Below, in pieces: positions 1 to 7,837 of a DNA stretch of 64,000 nt. Source of the DNA: Dermacoccus nishinomiyaensis (GTDB taxonomy: Bacteria; Actinomycetota; Actinomycetes; Actinomycetales; Dermatophilaceae); NCBI RefSeq assembly GCF_900447535.1, contig NZ_UFXX01000001.1:310001-374000 (forward strand), read 5' to 3'. The position numbers and the translations under genes were made by a program. Position 1 is the first letter of the stretch. Every line of letters starts with the position of its first letter. The notes under the pieces were generated by a model that worked only from the letters and a program-made list of their open reading frames with translations, was not told the DNA's origin and did not search any database.

Positions 1-1
1 C

Positions 2-742
2 GATGAGCTTTCCGCGGGCGTCCCCACCGAGCGCGTGGACCTCGTGGGGCCACGGGGTGACCTGGTTGACGCCGACGCGCTCACCCCGCACGACGTCGAG
101 GCGTGTCTTGCGGCCGGGCGGCGGCTCGGGGCGAGGGCCGGGGCGAGCGGTCTCGTCGTGCTCGGCGAGGTCGGCGTCGGCAACACGACGATCGCCGCTG
201 CTCTCGCGGCGGCGCTGCTCGAGGCTCCGTCCGACGCTGTGCTCGGCCTCGGATCGGGCGCGGATGCCGCGATGATGGCGCGCAAGAAGCGCGTGGTCGA
301 GGCCGCACTGGAGCGCAGCCAAGGCTCACGTGACGTCGCCACGAATCGGGGCGAGCGTGCCCGCCTGGCACTCACGCAGGTCGGTGGGCCGGAGGTCGCG
401 GTGCTCGCAGGTGTCGTGCTCGGCGCCGCTGAGGCGCACGCGCCGATCGTCCTCGACGGACTGGCGACGTCTGTCGCGGCTTTGGCGGCCGCACGGATGG
501 AGCCGTCGGTCCAGGCGTATCTCGTGGCGGGTCAGCGCAGCCGGGAGAGCGCGCACGGTCTCATGCTCGACGAACTCGGCCTCGAACCACTGCTCGACCT
601 GCGCCTTCGCGCCGGCGAGGGCGTCGGTGCGTGTCTCGCTGCGGGGATGATCCTGCAGGCGCTGGACGCGCGCCGCGCCTCCGTGCGCACGACCGATGCC
701 GGCGGCGTACTCGGCGACGGTGATGCGGCAGGAGACAGCTGA
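2..742 (+). CDS. cobT: Nicotinate-nucleotide--dimethylbenzimidazole phosphoribosyltransferase, C-terminal part
   Basis: CobT makes alpha-ribazole phosphate from nicotinate mononucleotide and dimethylbenzimidazole, the lower-ligand step of cobalamin synthesis. The reading frame is open at the left window edge, so the N-terminus is missing; about 246 of the usual roughly 350 residues are present. The visible hallmark is the glycine-rich GEVGVGNTT segment, followed by a stretch ending in AHAPIVLDG and LATSVAALAA, both typical of this family. The stop codon overlaps the start of the next gene (TGATG), so the two are probably co-transcribed. cobF and cobQ lie close by on the opposite strand, which supports the assignment. 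Confidence 0.85.
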   Translation, partial: DELSAGVPTERVDLVGPRGDLVDADALTPHDVEACLAAGRRLGARAGASGLVVLGEVGVGNTTIAAALAAALLEAPSDAVLGLGSGADAAMMARKKRVVEAALERSQGSRDVATNRGERARLALTQVGGPEVAVLAGVVLGAAEAHAPIVLDGLATSVAALAAARMEPSVQAYLVAGQRSRESAHGLMLDELGLEPLLDLRLRAGEGVGACLAAGMILQALDARRASVRTTDAGGVLGDGDAAGDS

Positions 743-1101
743 TGGGGCTGTATCTGTCCCACACGACCTGGGACGCGCGCGATCCGTTCGCCGTCGCGCA
801 GTTCTGGCGCGCACTCATGGGATGGGAGATCGCCGAGCCGGAGTCGTACCGTCCCGGCTCGGACGAGTGCTCACTCGAGGCCCCGAACGGCACCATCGTG
901 CTGTTCTACCGGGTGCCCGATGCGAAGCAGGTGAAGAATCGCGCCCACATGGATCTGCGGGCTCAGGCCTCGACGCGTGATGCCGAGATCGAGCGTGCCC
1001 TCGCCCTCGGCGCGACGATGGTCGACGATCGCCGCAGCGACCTCGGCTGGGCCGTCCTCGCCGACCCAGAGGGCAACGAGTTCTGCATCCTCGACGGTTG
1101 A
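742..1101 (+). CDS. VOC-family (glyoxalase-like) protein
   Basis: A 119-residue protein with the vicinal-oxygen-chelate / glyoxalase-like fold signature. It begins with a beta strand and FAVAQFWRALMGW, and ends with the typical DPEGNEFCIL motif. Members of this family bind a metal and small ligands, but many short actinobacterial ones have no known substrate, and none can be read from this sequence. The start overlaps the cobT stop by one base, so translation is probably coupled. A role in cobalamin synthesis is not established; the link is only by position. Confidence 0.75.
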   Translation: MGLYLSHTTWDARDPFAVAQFWRALMGWEIAEPESYRPGSDECSLEAPNGTIVLFYRVPDAKQVKNRAHMDLRAQASTRDAEIERALALGATMVDDRRSDLGWAVLADPEGNEFCILDG

Positions 1102-1137
1102 GAGCTGAAACCCTGTATGGCGCGATCGCGGCTCTCA
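1099..1137. terminator. Weak hairpin between convergent genes
   Basis: TGAGAGC (1099-1105) can pair with GCTCTCA (1131-1137) across a 25-nt loop that itself contains a CGCGATCGCG palindrome. It overlaps the stop of the VOC gene and precedes the end of cobF. There is no T tract, so terminator function is only a suggestion. Confidence 0.3.
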
Positions 1138-1198
1138 CGACATCCCGCCTCTCAGGAACGAGACCCAGGAGTGCGGTGGCCGACGGCGGGGCCACTCG

Positions 1199-1987
1199 TC
1201 AGGATGCCGGCAGGCTCAGCGCGTAGACGTCCATGACCCAGCCGTGCTCCTGCTTCAGGCGGGCACGAACGTCGACGATCTCGTCGATGACGTCGACGAG
1301 GCGGCCCGCGCGCAGCGTCTGCTGGGGCATGCCGACATACGCGCCCCAGTGGATGACGAGGGCAGGGTGCGTCTCGACGAGGTGGCGGCAGGCGAGGTGC
1401 CCGTCGAGCATGACGACGACCGTTCCGAGGCCGGGGGACCATTCACTCACGAGCCGTCGTCCGGTCGTGACGTGCACCGGTTGGCCGATCTCGTGCAGCA
1501 CGATGCCGTGCGCCGCGGCGAGGGTCTGGAACGCCGAGATGCCCGGAATGACAAGCGAGTTCACCGGCCGATGGCGCGCCAGTCGATCGACGACGCGGAT
1601 CGTCGAGTCGTAGAACGCGGGGTCACCCCAGACGAGGAATCCGACGACGATTCCCGGCTCGAGCGCGTCGATCACCTCGCCCCACGCGTGAGCGCGCGCG
1701 TCGTGCCAATCGAGAACACCGTCGGTGTACTGGTGCGCGTCACGCTCGGCGTCGGGGCCGCGCCGCGGATCGGGGAGCGCGACGAACCGGTAGCTGCCCT
1801 CGGCCAGATGCGTGCGGCACAGTGCCTCGCGCACCTCGACGAGCTCGCGCTTCTCATCGCCCTTGTCGGCGACGAGGAAGACGTCGACCTCACGCATCGC
1901 GTCGATCGCCTCGAGCGTCAGATGACGCGGGGAGCCCGCGCCGATACCGATGACGCGAACCTCGCGAGGGGTCGTGGTGTCCGTCAT
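1199..1987 (-). CDS. cobF: Precorrin-6A synthase (deacetylating)
   Basis: CobF is the SAM-dependent C-1 methyltransferase / deacetylase of the aerobic cobalamin pathway (precorrin-5 to precorrin-6A). The 262-residue length is normal. It opens with the tetrapyrrole methylase strand VRVIGIGAGSPRHLTLEA. In the middle are VGFLVWGDPAFYDSTIRVV, the GDPAFYDS signature of this class, and the VIPGISAFQTLAA segment. It lies three bases downstream of the cobQ stop, so cobQ and cobF form one operon. Confidence 0.92.
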   Translation of the reverse strand: MTDTTTPREVRVIGIGAGSPRHLTLEAIDAMREVDVFLVADKGDEKRELVEVREALCRTHLAEGSYRFVALPDPRRGPDAERDAHQYTDGVLDWHDARAHAWGEVIDALEPGIVVGFLVWGDPAFYDSTIRVVDRLARHRPVNSLVIPGISAFQTLAAAHGIVLHEIGQPVHVTTGRRLVSEWSPGLGTVVVMLDGHLACRHLVETHPALVIHWGAYVGMPQQTLRAGRLVDVIDEIVDVRARLKQEHGWVMDVYALSLPAS

Positions 1988-1990
1988 GAT

Positions 1991-3442
1991 TCAGCCCTTC
2001 CTCATCGCCAGGTCGAGCAGCGCGTCGACGTCGAGGTGTTCGTCGCAGGCGTCGGCGAGGGCGTCGATCATGGCTGAACGTCGGGCACGGAACCCCATCG
2101 CGCCGCCGCGAGGCACCCACGCAGAGCCCGACGCGCGGGCGACGTCACTCAGCCACGCCCGCCGGAATCCGTCGTTCTCGAGGGTGCCGTGCCAGATCGT
2201 GCCCCACACGGCCCCCGCGCACGTACCGCCGGGAAAGTTCGGTTCGGCGGTGACGACACCGTGGTGGATCTCGTAGCCGTCGACGTCCTCGCCCCGCCAC
2301 GTTCCAGCGGGCCGAGCCAACGTCTTCTCCGCCTCGAACCTCACCGATCCGCGCAGGTGCCCGAGCCCGTCGACCGCCCCGACACCGGATTCCACGGAAT
2401 CCTCCAGCCGGTCGACGAGCATCTCGTAGCCGCCGCAGATGCCGAGCACCGGCGCCCCACGCCGAACGCGGTCGGCGACGACGTCGGCGAGCCCGCGGGC
2501 GCGCAGCCAAGCCAGATCACTGACGGTCGCGCGACTGCCCGGCAGGACGAGCAGGTCGGCCTCACGGCACAGGTCGGCGTCCGTCGTCACCCGCACGTCG
2601 ACGCCCGGTTCGGCGGCGAGAGCATCGACGTCGGTCGCGTTGCTCGTGCGCGGAAACCGGACGACGGCGACGCTCAGACGCGCCTCGTCTGCATCGCCGC
2701 CCGCAAGACTCGGTCGCCACCGACCGATCGACAAGGCATCCTCAGAGTCGAGCCACACATCCTCGAGCCATGGCAGCACGCCGCGGCAGGGCAGGCCGGT
2801 ACGTCGCGTGATCTCGTCGAGGCCGGGCTCGAGGACGGACGCGTCGCCGCGAAACTTGTTGATGACGTACGCCGCGAGATGGCGACGATCGTCGTCGTCG
2901 AGCAACGCCCACGTCCCGTACAGCGCGGCGAGCACACCGCCGCGGTCGATGTCGCCGACGAGGGCGACGGGCAGGTCGAAGCGGCGCGCGAGCCCCATGT
3001 TGACGTAGTCGCCGCCGCGCAGGTTGATCTCGGCGGGGGAGCCGGCACCCTCGGCGATGATGACGTCGACGTCGCCCGCCAGCTCCTCGAAGGCCGTGAA
3101 CGCCGCGTCCGCGAGGTGACGCCGGCCCGTCGCGTACTCACCGGCGCGCAACCGCCCTGCCGGTCGGCCACGCAGGACGACGAACGCCTCCCGGTCGCTG
3201 CCCGGCTTGAGCAGGACTGGGTTGTGCACGCTCGCGGCCTCGACGCCCGCAGCCTCGCACTGCAGGTACTGCGCGCGCCCGATCTCGCTGCCGTCACGGC
3301 ACACCATCGAGTTGTTCGACATGTTCTGCGACTTGAACGGGGCCACACGCACCCCGCGTCGCGCCCACGCCCGCGCGAGCCCGGTGACGACGAGCGACTT
3401 GCCCGCATCGGAGGAGGTACCGGTCACGAGGAGGCCATTCAC
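1991..3442 (-). CDS. cobQ: Cobyric acid synthase (glutamine-hydrolysing)
   Basis: CobQ amidates side chains b, d, e and g of adenosylcobyrinic acid diamide using glutamine and ATP. The 483-residue protein has an N-terminal dethiobiotin-synthetase-like ATPase domain (VTGTSSDAGKS near residue 6; FKSQNMSNNS). Its C-terminal class I glutamine amidotransferase domain carries the nucleophile in VLGICGGYEML and the catalytic histidine in GYEIHHG. The GTG start at 3442 sits six bases after a TAGGGT -10 element, suggesting a leaderless mRNA. An ATP-grasp or CobB role is excluded by the domain order. Confidence 0.93.
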   Translation of the reverse strand: MNGLLVTGTSSDAGKSLVVTGLARAWARRGVRVAPFKSQNMSNNSMVCRDGSEIGRAQYLQCEAAGVEAASVHNPVLLKPGSDREAFVVLRGRPAGRLRAGEYATGRRHLADAAFTAFEELAGDVDVIIAEGAGSPAEINLRGGDYVNMGLARRFDLPVALVGDIDRGGVLAALYGTWALLDDDDRRHLAAYVINKFRGDASVLEPGLDEITRRTGLPCRGVLPWLEDVWLDSEDALSIGRWRPSLAGGDADEARLSVAVVRFPRTSNATDVDALAAEPGVDVRVTTDADLCREADLLVLPGSRATVSDLAWLRARGLADVVADRVRRGAPVLGICGGYEMLVDRLEDSVESGVGAVDGLGHLRGSVRFEAEKTLARPAGTWRGEDVDGYEIHHGVVTAEPNFPGGTCAGAVWGTIWHGTLENDGFRRAWLSDVARASGSAWVPRGGAMGFRARRSAMIDALADACDEHLDVDALLDLAMRKG

Positions 3443-3448
3443 GCCCCC

Positions 3449-3454
3449 ACCCTA
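3449..3454 (-). promoter_or_regulatory. -10 element of leaderless cobQ transcript
   Basis: On the minus strand, TAGGGT ends six bases before the cobQ GTG. This spacing would place the transcription start at or next to the start codon, as in leaderless actinobacterial genes. No convincing -35 is seen. Confidence 0.5.
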
Positions 3455-3497
3455 AACGTTTCACGAGGTCTCGCTCTGCGGCATGATGGCTGCGTCG

Positions 3498-3520
3498 GGC
3501 CCCGCGAGATCCGCGGGGCC
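3498..3520 (+). other. Stable hairpin in the aminotransferase leader
   Basis: GGCCCCGCG (3498-3506) pairs perfectly with CGCGGGGCC (3512-3520) around a 5-nt loop. It lies about 20 bases before the GTG of the aminotransferase gene and is followed by the ribosome-binding sequence AAAGG. It may affect translation or transcript stability; no function is proven. Confidence 0.4.
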
Positions 3521-3540
3521 ACCAGCTCGAAAGGCGCACC

Positions 3541-4701
3541 GTGCCTCGTTTCATCTCCTCCCGTTACCAGGCGGGTTCCGCGACGCAGATGTCCGTCATC
3601 GCCGACCGTGCGCGCGAGTTCGACGACGTCATCAACTTCAGCCTCGGCGACCCCGACCTGACGACCGACGCCGGCATCATCGAGGCTGCCGCGGCCGACG
3701 CGAAGGCCGGCCACACGCACTACACCTCGAGCCTGGGTTACCCGGAGCTGCGCCAGGGCATCGTCGACATGTACCGCGACGACTACGGTCTCGAACGCAG
3801 CATCGACGACGTCATGGTGACGACGTCGGGCTGCCACGCGATGTGGCTCGTCATGGAGACACTGCTCGACGACGGTGACGAGGTGCTCGTCATCGAGCCG
3901 TACTTCACGCCGTACCCGCACCAGGTGCGTCTCGCGCGCGGCGTGCCGGTCTTCGTGCCGACGACGAAGGAGAACGGCTTCCAGGTGACGATCGCCGACC
4001 TCGAGGCCGCCATCACGCCGCGCACGCGCGCCGTCATCGTCAACACGCCGTGCAACCCGACGGGTGTGCAGTGGAGCCGCGAAACGCTCGAAGGCGTCGC
4101 GCGGGTCGCGACGGAGCACGACCTCGTCGTCGTCGCCGACGACATCTACACGCTGTTCACCTACCGCGAGCCGTTCGTGCCGTTCGCGTCGCTGCCCGGC
4201 ATGGCGGAGCGCACCGTGACGATCGGGTCGTTCAGCAAGGACTACCTCATGACGGGCTGGCGCATCGGGTGGATCCTCGCCCCGGCCGACTTCGTCTCGA
4301 CGGCGCGTGACGTCAACGAGAACAACGTCTTCACCGCGCCCTCGATCTCGCAGCGCGCGGCCCTCAACGCTCTCGAACGACGCGCCGAGCTGCGTCCGCC
4401 CGTCAAGGAGCTCTACCGCGGCCGCCTGCAGCGCGCATATGAGCGCGTGCAGCGGCTGCCGCACATGGACGCCTTCGAGCCGCAGGGCACGATCTACCTG
4501 TGGGTCGACATCCGCGAGACCGGTCTGACGTCGCTCGAGTGCGCCGCGCGCATCGTCGAGGAAGCCCACATCCTGACGATCCCCGGCACCGCGTTTGGCG
4601 CGTCGGGCGAAGGGTTCCTGCGTCTCGCTGTCACCGTCGGCGAGGAGCAGATCGACGAGGCCTTCGACCGCCTGGAGCGCATGAGCATCTTCGGCGGCTG
4701 A
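3541..4701 (+). CDS. PLP-dependent class I/II aminotransferase
   Basis: A 386-residue fold-type I aminotransferase of the aspartate/alanine aminotransferase group. Visible features are NTPCNPTG (substrate and cofactor contact), the VVADDIYTLF segment carrying the aspartate that contacts the pyridine nitrogen, and GSFSKDYLMTGWRIGW, where the lysine forms the Schiff base. The GTG start has AAAGG upstream. The amino-acid substrate cannot be read from sequence. The neighbours (cobalamin genes and a BCCT transporter) give no clear pathway, and it appears to be its own transcription unit. Confidence 0.85.
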   Translation: MPRFISSRYQAGSATQMSVIADRAREFDDVINFSLGDPDLTTDAGIIEAAAADAKAGHTHYTSSLGYPELRQGIVDMYRDDYGLERSIDDVMVTTSGCHAMWLVMETLLDDGDEVLVIEPYFTPYPHQVRLARGVPVFVPTTKENGFQVTIADLEAAITPRTRAVIVNTPCNPTGVQWSRETLEGVARVATEHDLVVVADDIYTLFTYREPFVPFASLPGMAERTVTIGSFSKDYLMTGWRIGWILAPADFVSTARDVNENNVFTAPSISQRAALNALERRAELRPPVKELYRGRLQRAYERVQRLPHMDAFEPQGTIYLWVDIRETGLTSLECAARIVEEAHILTIPGTAFGASGEGFLRLAVTVGEEQIDEAFDRLERMSIFGG

Positions 4702-4742
4702 CGGCGGCCTGGGGGTGCTCGGCGCGAGCCGCGGGCACCACG

Positions 4743-4769
4743 TAGGGTTGGCCCTCGTGCCACGAGGGC
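4743..4769 (+). promoter_or_regulatory. Promoter -10 and palindromic operator candidate of the BCCT gene
   Basis: A TAGGGT -10 element (4743-4748) is followed at once by the palindrome GCCCTCGTG-C-CACGAGGGC (4751-4769), which would cover the transcription start. This is a natural place for a repressor to bind. The downstream leader is about 70 nt. The regulator is unknown. Confidence 0.4.
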
Positions 4770-4827
4770 ACGACCCGGCTCGTGGCGATCGTCCGCGGGC
4801 TTGGGCCCCACCGACCCCGAAGCGTTG

Positions 4828-7191
4828 ATGAGCGCCTTAACCACCCGTCTGCACGACCGTCTCGGCCTACGTACGTCACCGCGGATCTTCTTCGGCTCCG
4901 CTGCGCTGATCGTCGTGTTCACCGCGTCCATGGCACTCTTCCCCGACCCGGTGCGTTCCGTCTTCGGTGCGGCGGCACACTGGTTACGTTTCGATCTCGG
5001 CTGGTTCTACACGGCGGCCGCGACCCTTCTCGTCGTCTTCTCGCTGGGGCTCGCCGCAAGCCGTTACGGGCGCGTCAAGCTCGGCCCTGACGACGCCGAG
5101 CCCGCCTATTCGGGGCTGTCGTGGTTCGCGATGATGTTCGCGGCCGGCGTCGGCGCGACGTTGATGTTCTGGGGCATCGCCGAGCCGATTAACCACTACG
5201 CGCGCCCGCCGCTCGGCGCGGCGCCCTACTCGGACGAAGCGGCGTGGGACGCGCTGTCGATCGCGAACTTCCACTTCGGCATCCACATGTGGGCCATCCT
5301 CGTCGTGCCCGGCCTGTGCTTCGGGTACTTCACGTACAAGCGGAACCTGCCGCCGCGCGTGTCGTCTGCGTTCCATCCGCTGCTCGGCGACCGCATCCAC
5401 GGCCCCATCGGCCAGGCCATCGACATCATCGCCGTCGTCTCCACCGTCTTCGGTCTCGCCGTCTCGACGGGTCTCGGTGCGCTGCAGATCAACTCGGGCA
5501 TGAACGATGTCTTCGGCGTGCCGATCGCCGGGTGGGTGCAGGCCGCGATCCTCGCCGTCATCACGGCGGCTGCGCTGACGTCCGTGCTCGCCGGCATGGA
5601 CAAGGGCGTCAAGAACCTGTCCTACGCCAACATCCTCATGGCGATCGCGCTGCTCCTCTTCGTGGCGATGACGGCGATGTCGGCCTCAGACGTGGCGCGC
5701 GGCATCGTCGAGTCGGCCGGTCGCTACCTGTCGCAGCTGCCGATGCTGTCGACGTTCAACGACACGATGCACCACGGCGCGTGGTCGGGTCAGTGGACGG
5801 TCTTCTACTGGGCGTGGACGGTGACGTGGGCGCCATTCGTCGGGATGTTCGTCGCCAAGATCTCGCGCGGACGCACCATCCGCGCGTTCGTGACGGCATC
5901 GATCGGGCTGCCCAGCGCCTTCGTCATCGTGTGGATCGGCGTGTACGGCCTCACGTCGATCACGAGCGATCGAGCGAGCGCGAAGGCTGCGGGACAGGGC
6001 GGTTCGCTCGCGCACACCATCGTCGACGAGAACAACCCGCAGGCGGCGCTGTTCCAGTTCTTGCGCGACCTGCCCGGCTACCTGCCCGTCGCGACGCTGG
6101 CGCTCGCCGTCATCGTCATCTTCTTCATCACCTCGATCGACTCGGGCGCGCTCGTCATGGACGCCATGGTCAACGGCCACGAGGACGCGTCGGTGCGCCG
6201 TCAGCGCGTGTTCTGGTCGCTGTCGGTGGGCGCCGTCTGTGCTGCGATCATCCTCACGGCGGGCGAGGACGGGCTGTCGGCGCTGCAGGAGGTCATCATC
6301 GTCATCGGGTTCCCCATCACGGTCCTGACGGTCCTGCAGGCCTGGCTGTTGTTCCAGGCGCTGCGTGAGGACGCCGGAGCGGCACGCCCGATGCGGACCC
6401 GCCAGTGGAAGCAGGTGCTGCCCGCCGAGGAGTACGAGCGGCGCGCCGCCGAGGGCGTGCTCGACGAGGACGCCTACGTCGTCCTGCCCGAGTTCGAGGA
6501 GGGCACCGAGCCGGAGTTCGAGACGCACGTCCCGACGACGGCGCAGACGCAGCAGCAGGCCGCGGAGCGCGCCGCCGTCTCCCTCGGGCTGACGGGGCCG
6601 GTCGCCGCGGGCAAGTCGGTCGTCGGCGACGCGTTCGAGCGCCGCGGCGCGGTTGTCGTCGAGTTCGACGAGGTGATGCGCGAACTGCTCGTGCCGGGCG
6701 AGGAAGCCCTCGACCGGTTGCGGGAGGTGTTCTCCGAGACGATCGCCCACCCCGACGGCACGATCGACTGGCACACGCTCGACGACCTCACGACGCGCAG
6801 CCCCGCGGCGCGCGAGCGGATGTATGCCGTCATCGGCCCGTTCGTGCGTGCGGAGGCCGACGCCCGGGCCAAGGCCGTGGGCGATGACTCGGTGCTCGTG
6901 CTCGACCTCGCGCTGCTGACGGACGCCGCGACGCCGCGCGACTTCGACCACGTCGTCGTCGTGGAGGCGCCGGCGGAGGTGCGCGTCGAACGGCTCATGG
7001 CCGAGCGTGGACTGGATCTTGAGCAGGCCTGGGCCGAGATCGACGCCGACACGCAGGGGCGCGAGCGCAGCGACGCGGCCGACGTCGTCCTCTCGAACGA
7101 GGGCAGCATCGACGAGCTCGACGCGGCTGTCGGTGCGTTCTGGGACGATGAGGTCGCACCGGCGCTGAACAGTGCCGCGACGCGCGTCTGA
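4828..7191 (+). CDS. BCCT-family transporter fused to a CoaE-like P-loop domain
   Basis: Residues about 20-515 form a betaine/choline/carnitine-type transporter: many hydrophobic segments, GVGATLMFWGIAEP, and the family signature YWAWTVTWAPFVGMF followed by ISRGRTIR. After an acidic linker (about residues 530-580) comes a roughly 200-residue domain with the Walker A motif GPVAAGKS at about residue 590 and the overall layout of dephospho-CoA kinase. Several CoaE positions have changed: the usual HP motif reads GP, and the DxPLLxE motif reads DLALLTDA. The domain may therefore bind a nucleotide without being a CoA kinase. The ATG at 4828 is chosen over TTG at 4801 or 4825. No ATG or GTG is visible at the domain boundary, so a separate gene is unlikely. 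True coaE follows ten bases later. The substrate is unknown; the tryptophan box differs from BetP. Confidence 0.8.
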   Translation: MSALTTRLHDRLGLRTSPRIFFGSAALIVVFTASMALFPDPVRSVFGAAAHWLRFDLGWFYTAAATLLVVFSLGLAASRYGRVKLGPDDAEPAYSGLSWFAMMFAAGVGATLMFWGIAEPINHYARPPLGAAPYSDEAAWDALSIANFHFGIHMWAILVVPGLCFGYFTYKRNLPPRVSSAFHPLLGDRIHGPIGQAIDIIAVVSTVFGLAVSTGLGALQINSGMNDVFGVPIAGWVQAAILAVITAAALTSVLAGMDKGVKNLSYANILMAIALLLFVAMTAMSASDVARGIVESAGRYLSQLPMLSTFNDTMHHGAWSGQWTVFYWAWTVTWAPFVGMFVAKISRGRTIRAFVTASIGLPSAFVIVWIGVYGLTSITSDRASAKAAGQGGSLAHTIVDENNPQAALFQFLRDLPGYLPVATLALAVIVIFFITSIDSGALVMDAMVNGHEDASVRRQRVFWSLSVGAVCAAIILTAGEDGLSALQEVIIVIGFPITVLTVLQAWLLFQALREDAGAARPMRTRQWKQVLPAEEYERRAAEGVLDEDAYVVLPEFEEGTEPEFETHVPTTAQTQQQAAERAAVSLGLTGPVAAGKSVVGDAFERRGAVVVEFDEVMRELLVPGEEALDRLREVFSETIAHPDGTIDWHTLDDLTTRSPAARERMYAVIGPFVRAEADARAKAVGDDSVLVLDLALLTDAATPRDFDHVVVVEAPAEVRVERLMAERGLDLEQAWAEIDADTQGRERSDAADVVLSNEGSIDELDAAVGAFWDDEVAPALNSAATRV

Positions 7192-7201
7192 GGAGGCGAC
7201 G

Positions 7202-7789
7202 ATGAAGGTCGGGTTGACGGGTGGGATCGGTTCGGGCAAGTCTGCGGTGGCCCGATTGCTCGTCGAGCACGGGGCGCTGGTGGTCGACGCCGACGCCGTC
7301 GCGCGCGAGGTCGTCGCGCCCGGCAGTGCGGGGCTCGCGCAGATCGCCGACCGCTTCGGTGACGGCGTCCTGACGGCGCGGGGCGAGCTGGATCGCGGCG
7401 CGCTGGGGGCCATCGTCTTCGCGGACGAGGGCGCGCGGCGCGACCTCGAAGCCATCACGCACCCGCTCATCGCGGCGCGCACGCTCGAGTTGTTCGCCGC
7501 GGCGAAACCGGGGCAGGTGCTCGTGCACGACATTCCGTTGCTCGTCGAGCTGGGGCGCGAGGGCGACTACGACGTCGTCATCGTCGTCGATGCGCCCGTC
7601 GAGACGCGTCTGCAGCGGCTCGAGGAGCACCGCGGGATGCCGCGTGAGGTCGCCGAGGCACGCATGCGCAGTCAGGCCAGCGACGAGCAGCGCCGCGCGG
7701 TCGCCGATGTGTGGATCGACAACGCGGGGGACGAGGACACGTTGCGTCGCCGCGTCGACGACGTGTGGCGCACGCGCTTGCAGGGCTGA
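7202..7789 (+). CDS. coaE: Dephospho-CoA kinase
   Basis: CoaE phosphorylates dephospho-CoA on the ribose 3'-hydroxyl, the last step of coenzyme A synthesis. The 195-residue protein has Walker A GGIGSGKS near the N-terminus, VVDADAVAREVV (substrate-binding aspartates), ITHPLI and HDIPLLVE, all intact, in contrast to the degenerate copy fused to the transporter upstream. The ATG at 7202 follows a strong GAGGAGG ribosome-binding site, so this start is preferred to the in-frame one 30 bases upstream. It is co-transcribed with the transporter gene. Confidence 0.93.
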   Translation: MKVGLTGGIGSGKSAVARLLVEHGALVVDADAVAREVVAPGSAGLAQIADRFGDGVLTARGELDRGALGAIVFADEGARRDLEAITHPLIAARTLELFAAAKPGQVLVHDIPLLVELGREGDYDVVIVVDAPVETRLQRLEEHRGMPREVAEARMRSQASDEQRRAVADVWIDNAGDEDTLRRRVDDVWRTRLQG

Positions 7790-7808
7790 GGACCGCGGGA
7801 TTCCGGGG

Positions 7809-7831
7809 TTGTCAGTGGGCGGGTCTAGGGT
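7809..7831 (+). promoter_or_regulatory. PafBC-type DNA-damage promoter of uvrB
   Basis: TTGTCAGTG (7809-7817), eight bases, then TAGGGT (7826-7831). This exactly fits the RecA-independent (PafBC-dependent) mycobacterial promoter consensus TTGTCRGTG-N8-TANNNT. The uvrB ATG lies six bases after the -10, so the mRNA should be leaderless. The same arrangement precedes uvrA. Confidence 0.8.
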
Positions 7832-7837
7832 TGCGGC

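Noticed and set aside
3443-3540. Cobalamin riboswitch before cobQ
   Set aside because: The -10 element sits six bases from the start codon, leaving no leader for an aptamer, and no B12-box sequence is seen.
5686-7533. 615-codon open frame on the minus strand across the BCCT and coaE genes
   Set aside because: Shadow of the third-codon GC bias of the real plus-strand genes; its product is low-complexity Arg/Asp/Leu sequence without any domain.
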